Origin: Polyangiaceae bacterium
Lineage (GTDB): Bacteria; Myxococcota_A; Polyangia; Polyangiales; Polyangiaceae
Direction of reading: 5' to 3'
NCBI GenBank assembly: GCA_022447485.1
Contig: JAKVCH010000092.1
Span: 1 to 9,345 of the forward strand
DNA: 9,345 nt
Shown: positions 6,595 through 9,345 of the stretch, in pieces
How the letters are laid out: every line of letters starts with the position of its first letter
How positions within the stretch are numbered: position 1 is the first letter of the stretch
Notes under the pieces: generated by a model
Seen by the model: the letters and a program-made list of their open reading frames with translations, nothing else
Told to the model about the DNA's origin: nothing
Database searches by the model: none
Made by a program: the position numbers and the translations under genes

Positions 6595-7638
6595 CTATCG
6601 AGTCATTCCTGGCGGTTCCTGGGGACTGGAAATTTTTTCAATATGTCCCGAGCGCACTTCGATAAAGGCGTCCGCGGTCTGTAACTCTAGGTACCCTTGG
6701 GGAGTGATGCCTTCCACTGTGCCGTGCAGCGTACTGTCCTGCAGCGCACTGTCCTGCAGCGCACTGTCCTGCATCTTTGCTCGGGCAGGGTTCAGCAGTG
6801 AACCCGAGGGTCTTTGGTCATCTCTTTTTTCTTGTCTTTCTCGCGTCGCCTCAGGAGGCGCGCCGTTCTCTACTTGAGCGTCACTGATCCAGACGCTTTT
6901 CCCTCGGAGAAAGTTGAGGGCTTGTATCTCGGGATGGAACGATTCAAGCCCTTTGAGCAGGAAGTTCGGCACGAGGGATTCTAGACTCGCAAGAAGGTCA
7001 ATCATCAAAGGCTCATGAGCGGTATTTCGGCTGGACGCTCCCTGGGCGCGTAAAGATGTGGCGCGACCCTCCAGGTGCGGAGGGAATTCCTTAAGCTGGG
7101 TATTGATTCCAATGCCGACGATGGCTCCCAATTGTTGCCCTTGAAACCGCCCTTCGACCAGGATGCCTCCCAGCTTCTTTTCGTTCACCATGATGTCGTT
7201 GGGCCATTTCATGGAGACAGGAGCTGAAAGTCTCGGCTCTAGGGTTAGGCAGAGGGCCAGTCCGACAAGCAAGCTGAGGCCTGCGGATTGGTGGAAGTTG
7301 ACGGGAAGTCGTAATACAAGACTCAGGGCTAAGGAGTCACCGGGAGGGGCATGCCAGGCATTACCCCGTCGACCTCGACCTGAGTGTTGCTCATAGGCAC
7401 AGAAGACTGCCCCATTCGGCACTTGGTTGCGGAATGCCTCCAGGGCCTCATCGTTGGTGGAGCCGAGTTCATCGAATAGCCGTAGAGGGCGCCCCCAGCG
7501 GAGTTGGCGCTCTTGGCGAAGTCGATCGAAGAGAGGGCGATCAAACCATGTTGGAGAGTACTGACCGGCTTTGCTGAAAGAACTGACCGCAGGCTCGGGC
7601 GCGGGCGGCTTGGAGGAGTTCGATGGGGCAGAGGTCAC
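6595..7638 (-). CDS. birA: biotin-[acetyl-CoA-carboxylase] ligase, class I (no HTH)
   Basis: This enzyme activates biotin with ATP to biotinyl-AMP and transfers it to the biotin carboxyl carrier protein of acetyl-CoA carboxylase. The protein has 347 residues. The catalytic domain shows the STND site (60-63), the adenylate loop GRGRRGNAW (87-95), KWPND (144-148) and the biotin-contacting K155 in KLGGILVE (155-162). No N-terminal DNA-binding domain is present; residues 1-26 are low-complexity (S/P/A), so it should not act as a repressor. The C-terminal SH3-like domain (about 243-335) is split by an insertion of roughly 45 residues that ends in QDSAL-type repeats (290-304), before the conserved GTVEGI strand. 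The start is GTG 7638, which overlaps the nadC stop as GTGA and has AGG six bases upstream, so translation is probably coupled to nadC. Confidence 0.93.
   Translation of the reverse strand: MTSAPSNSSKPPAPEPAVSSFSKAGQYSPTWFDRPLFDRLRQERQLRWGRPLRLFDELGSTNDEALEAFRNQVPNGAVFCAYEQHSGRGRRGNAWHAPPGDSLALSLVLRLPVNFHQSAGLSLLVGLALCLTLEPRLSAPVSMKWPNDIMVNEKKLGGILVEGRFQGQQLGAIVGIGINTQLKEFPPHLEGRATSLRAQGASSRNTAHEPLMIDLLASLESLVPNFLLKGLESFHPEIQALNFLRGKSVWISDAQVENGAPPEATRERQEKRDDQRPSGSLLNPARAKMQDSALQDSALQDSTLHGTVEGITPQGYLELQTADAFIEVRSGHIEKISSPQEPPGMTR
6725..6773. repeat. 15-bp tandem repeat inside birA
   Basis: Two identical 15-base units (GTCCTGCAGCGCACT) occupy 6736-6750 and 6751-6765. They are flanked by a degenerate copy on the left (6725-6735) and a partial copy on the right (6766-6773). 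On the minus strand they encode the pentapeptide QDSAL two times plus QDSTL. The unit length is a multiple of three, so gain or loss of copies keeps birA in frame. Confidence 0.9.
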
Positions 7639-8516
7639 CGAGTACCTGTTTCAGCACTAGAAACGGAGTGCTTTGCATTTCCTTCTAGGGTGAGGCGCAG
7701 GCTGATATCAGCTGCTGGAGCTGAATGCGTGAGTGCGCCGACACTAATTACATCGACTCCGCTCCCGGCGAGTTCTGGAATTTTTTCCAGGGTGACTCCT
7801 CCAGAGACTTCTAAGATCGCTTTGCCTTTACCGCAGGCGATAGCCTCTTGCAGAAGTGGGAGGCTCATATTGTCTAAGAGTAGAATATCGGCTCCGGCGT
7901 CAAGGGCTTCTTGTACTTCGATGAGATTGGTGACCTCAACTTCGATACGAGTTGTATGGGGTGCAGCTGCTCGAGCCCGTTTGACTGCCGGGAGAATGCC
8001 TCCAGCGGCTACGATGTGGTTGTCTTTGATCATTACGGCCGAACCTAATTGATCTCGGTGGTTGAGCCCTCCGCCGTCGAGCACTGCCTGACGCTGGAGA
8101 GCGCGCAGGCCGGGAATGGTTTTCCGGGTGTCAACTATGCGGGCTTTGCCTTGAGCTGCTTTCACATACTTGGCCGTCAAGGAGGCTGTGCCGCTGAGTT
8201 GTTGCAAAAAATTGAGAGCACAGCGTTCGGCCATGAGCAGTGCTTGGGCATTCCCTTCAACCCTTACTATCTCGTCGCCGATTTCGGCTTTTTCACCATC
8301 AGCAATCAATACCTCTACGCGACAACCAGGATCGAGAGCTCGAAAGGTCAGGCCGAAGAGTTCGATGCCAGAAACGATCAATGGTGACTTGGCTACGGCT
8401 ACAGCCTTAGCCTCGGTGCTGCGTTCGATTGTTGAGCGAGTCGTCAGGTCACCCCCAGCTAGATCTTCGTCGAGAGCGCGCCGGATGATTTCTTGGAGAG
8501 CGAGAGAGTAGGTCAC
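7635..8516 (-). CDS. nadC: nicotinate-nucleotide pyrophosphorylase (quinolinate phosphoribosyltransferase, decarboxylating)
   Basis: NadC converts quinolinate and PRPP to nicotinate mononucleotide, CO2 and pyrophosphate, the entry into the NAD pathway from de novo quinolinate. It is cytosolic and normally dimeric. The 293-residue length is normal. It has the N-terminal EDLAGGDLTT segment (17-26), ERCALNFLQQLSG, DTRKT at 129-133 followed by PGLR, GGGLNHR with H153-R154, the IKDNHI segment, the EVEV and LLLDN strands, LEVSGG, and SVGALTHS near the end. No key residue of the family is obviously missing. The start is GTG 8516, with AGG nine bases upstream; the peptide then begins at the expected family position. 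It lies 71 bp downstream of the CPBP gene and overlaps birA by four bases. nadC-birA pairs are common in bacteria. Confidence 0.96.
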   Translation of the reverse strand: MTYSLALQEIIRRALDEDLAGGDLTTRSTIERSTEAKAVAVAKSPLIVSGIELFGLTFRALDPGCRVEVLIADGEKAEIGDEIVRVEGNAQALLMAERCALNFLQQLSGTASLTAKYVKAAQGKARIVDTRKTIPGLRALQRQAVLDGGGLNHRDQLGSAVMIKDNHIVAAGGILPAVKRARAAAPHTTRIEVEVTNLIEVQEALDAGADILLLDNMSLPLLQEAIACGKGKAILEVSGGVTLEKIPELAGSGVDVISVGALTHSAPAADISLRLTLEGNAKHSVSSAETGTR

Positions 8517-8587
8517 GGCAAAAAACCTAGCGACTTTCGAATTGAGCTCAAGCGGCGAAGGGATTCTGCTCCTCCAACAAGACGTAT
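8517..8587 (-). promoter_or_regulatory. CPBP-nadC spacer with a perfect 10-bp palindrome
   Basis: The 71-bp spacer contains the palindrome TTGAGCTCAA at 8542-8551, about 26 bases upstream of the nadC start. On the minus strand there is also a strong purine run, GGAGGAGC (about 8570-8577), but no start codon follows at a usable distance. I see no convincing -10/-35 pair, so readthrough from the CPBP gene is the simplest view. The palindrome could be an operator or chance (it contains the SacI hexamer). Confidence 0.2.
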
Positions 8588-9337
8588 TTATGCAAGACCA
8601 TAGCCTTGAACCAAGATGATCACTAAGAGATTGCAGCCAGCGTGAACAAGAGCCGAAGTGAAGACGCTGCGCCGACGATCAAAAACCCAGCCAAAGAGCA
8701 GAGAAGGAAAGAAGACAGCCAGGCGATGCGGTTGCAGATTTGTGGCGAAATGCCCGAGCGCGAAGAGTAAGCTCGCGATGATTTGAGCGGAAGTGAGTGC
8801 TCCGCCGAGGAGGGGCAGTCGACGTTGCCAAGAAAATTGACGACTCAATTGCTTCTGGAGGTAGCCGCGGAAAAAGACTTCTTCAGGAAGAGCTATGACG
8901 ATGAGGTGCATCAGGGCAATCTCGATGAAGGACCAAGCAGGCAGGGATAGACCGAGCCCGGCGATGGGTTCGATGGCGAATGCGCGCGCGAAGTCGAAGG
9001 TGCCGGGAATCTGGTGCCAGTAGCGAAAGGCCCAGGAGTAAGGCAGAGCGATGATTGCGAGAATAACTCCACTCCAAATCAGGGAGCTCAGGAAGCGAGA
9101 GATCAGTTTTTTCGGCTGAAGGGGAGTCCGTTCAAAAAGGCCGCCGAAAGAAAGGCCGCTTGCTCGGAGCACTGCATCTTCTCTGGCCCTTTCGAGGTTT
9201 GTTTTACTCTCTGTCGCTTTGTTTTCTGCCGCTTTGTTCTCTGCCGCTTTGTTCTCTGCCGCTTCGTTCTCTGAGAGGCCTGGTGATGGTGTTCCGCGCT
9301 CGACCGTACCAAAGGTTCCCCAAAATCCTGCTCCCAA
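8588..9337 (-). CDS. CPBP-family intramembrane glutamic protease with repeat-rich N-terminus (5' end uncertain)
   Basis: This is a membrane protein of the CPBP (Rce1/CaaX-protease-like, Abi) family. The three active-site motifs are in order: E152-E153 and R157 in LPEEVFFRGYLQ, F192-x3-H196 in FALGHF, and H232-x3-N236 in HAGCN. Hydrophobic segments lie at about 82-104, 124-150, 176-196, 206-219 and 224-246. Bacterial members are mostly uncharacterised; some process peptides or act in protein sorting, including the proposed myxosortase enzymes of myxobacteria. Residues 1-80 are soluble and hydrophilic and include a run of AENKA pentapeptides (23-42). The only start I can see is TTG 9337, eight bases from the edge, and the frame stays open beyond it, so the true start may lie outside. 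A GTG at 9172 would give a protein without the repeats. The gene heads an apparent CPBP-nadC-birA run. Family certainty is high; the substrate is unknown. Confidence 0.85.
   Translation of the reverse strand: MGAGFWGTFGTVERGTPSPGLSENEAAENKAAENKAAENKATESKTNLERAREDAVLRASGLSFGGLFERTPLQPKKLISRFLSSLIWSGVILAIIALPYSWAFRYWHQIPGTFDFARAFAIEPIAGLGLSLPAWSFIEIALMHLIVIALPEEVFFRGYLQKQLSRQFSWQRRLPLLGGALTSAQIIASLLFALGHFATNLQPHRLAVFFPSLLFGWVFDRRRSVFTSALVHAGCNLLVIILVQGYGLA
9209..9273. repeat. 15-bp tandem repeat in the CPBP protease gene
   Basis: Four consecutive 15-base units (consensus CTCTGCCGCTTTGTT) occupy 9209-9223, 9224-9238, 9239-9253 and 9254-9268, followed by a partial CTCTG. Each differs from the consensus by at most one base. 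Read on the minus strand they encode (A)ENKA-type pentapeptides. The in-frame period and near-identity suggest recent expansion by replication slippage. Confidence 0.92.
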
Positions 9338-9345
9338 AAAAATAA

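Noticed and set aside
7504..8052. 182-codon open frame on the plus strand opposite birA/nadC
   Set aside because: Antisense to well-conserved enzymes; composition (A, R, S, P) is that of a shadow frame.
9209..9273. CRISPR-like repeat array
   Set aside because: Units are directly adjacent with no spacers and lie in frame within a coding sequence; this is a tandem repeat.

Overview
The window looks like chromosomal core sequence from a Gram-negative bacterium with an outer membrane, most likely of the Myxococcota / former Deltaproteobacteria type. The reasons are a MlaF/MlaD lipid-transport pair, a very long S41 protease of the kind known from myxobacteria (MXAN_5808-like), and moderate-to-high GC with mixed ATG/GTG/TTG starts. 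The lineage is inferred from protein style only. I see no phage, IS, CRISPR, rRNA or tRNA.

Layout: two gene blocks converge near 6566-6594. The plus-strand block holds the 3' end of a probable recJ (2-97), mlaF (232-1011), a 219-bp gap, mlaD (1231-2502), a 1045-residue secreted S41/PDZ protease (2534-5671), a 129-bp leader, and pdxJ (about 5801-6565). The minus-strand block, read from the right edge, holds a CPBP intramembrane protease (9337-8588, possibly running off the window), nadC (8516-7635) and birA (7638-6595). The nadC stop and birA GTG start share four bases, so those two genes are probably translationally coupled.

Function: MlaF (ATPase) and MlaD (MCE substrate-binding subunit) belong to a phospholipid ABC transporter between inner and outer membrane; its permease MlaE is not in the window. 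The neighbouring S41 protease would act in the periplasm. PdxJ makes pyridoxine 5'-phosphate, NadC makes nicotinate mononucleotide for NAD, and BirA attaches biotin to acetyl-CoA carboxylase, so the centre of the window is cofactor metabolism.

Most unusual points: (1) a tandem duplication of a ribosome-binding-site-plus-ATG unit ahead of pdxJ. It creates two overlapping mini-ORFs; the second has the best Shine-Dalgarno in the window, lies in frame with pdxJ and is separated from it by a single TAG. (2) In-frame 15-bp tandem repeats in both birA and the CPBP gene, giving low-complexity inserts. (3) An insertion of about 11 residues in PdxJ near its catalytic glutamate. (4) A large Ig-like/SH3-like C-terminal half on the protease, with only two cysteines. 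None of these by itself shows a new biological system; the rest is ordinary housekeeping sequence.
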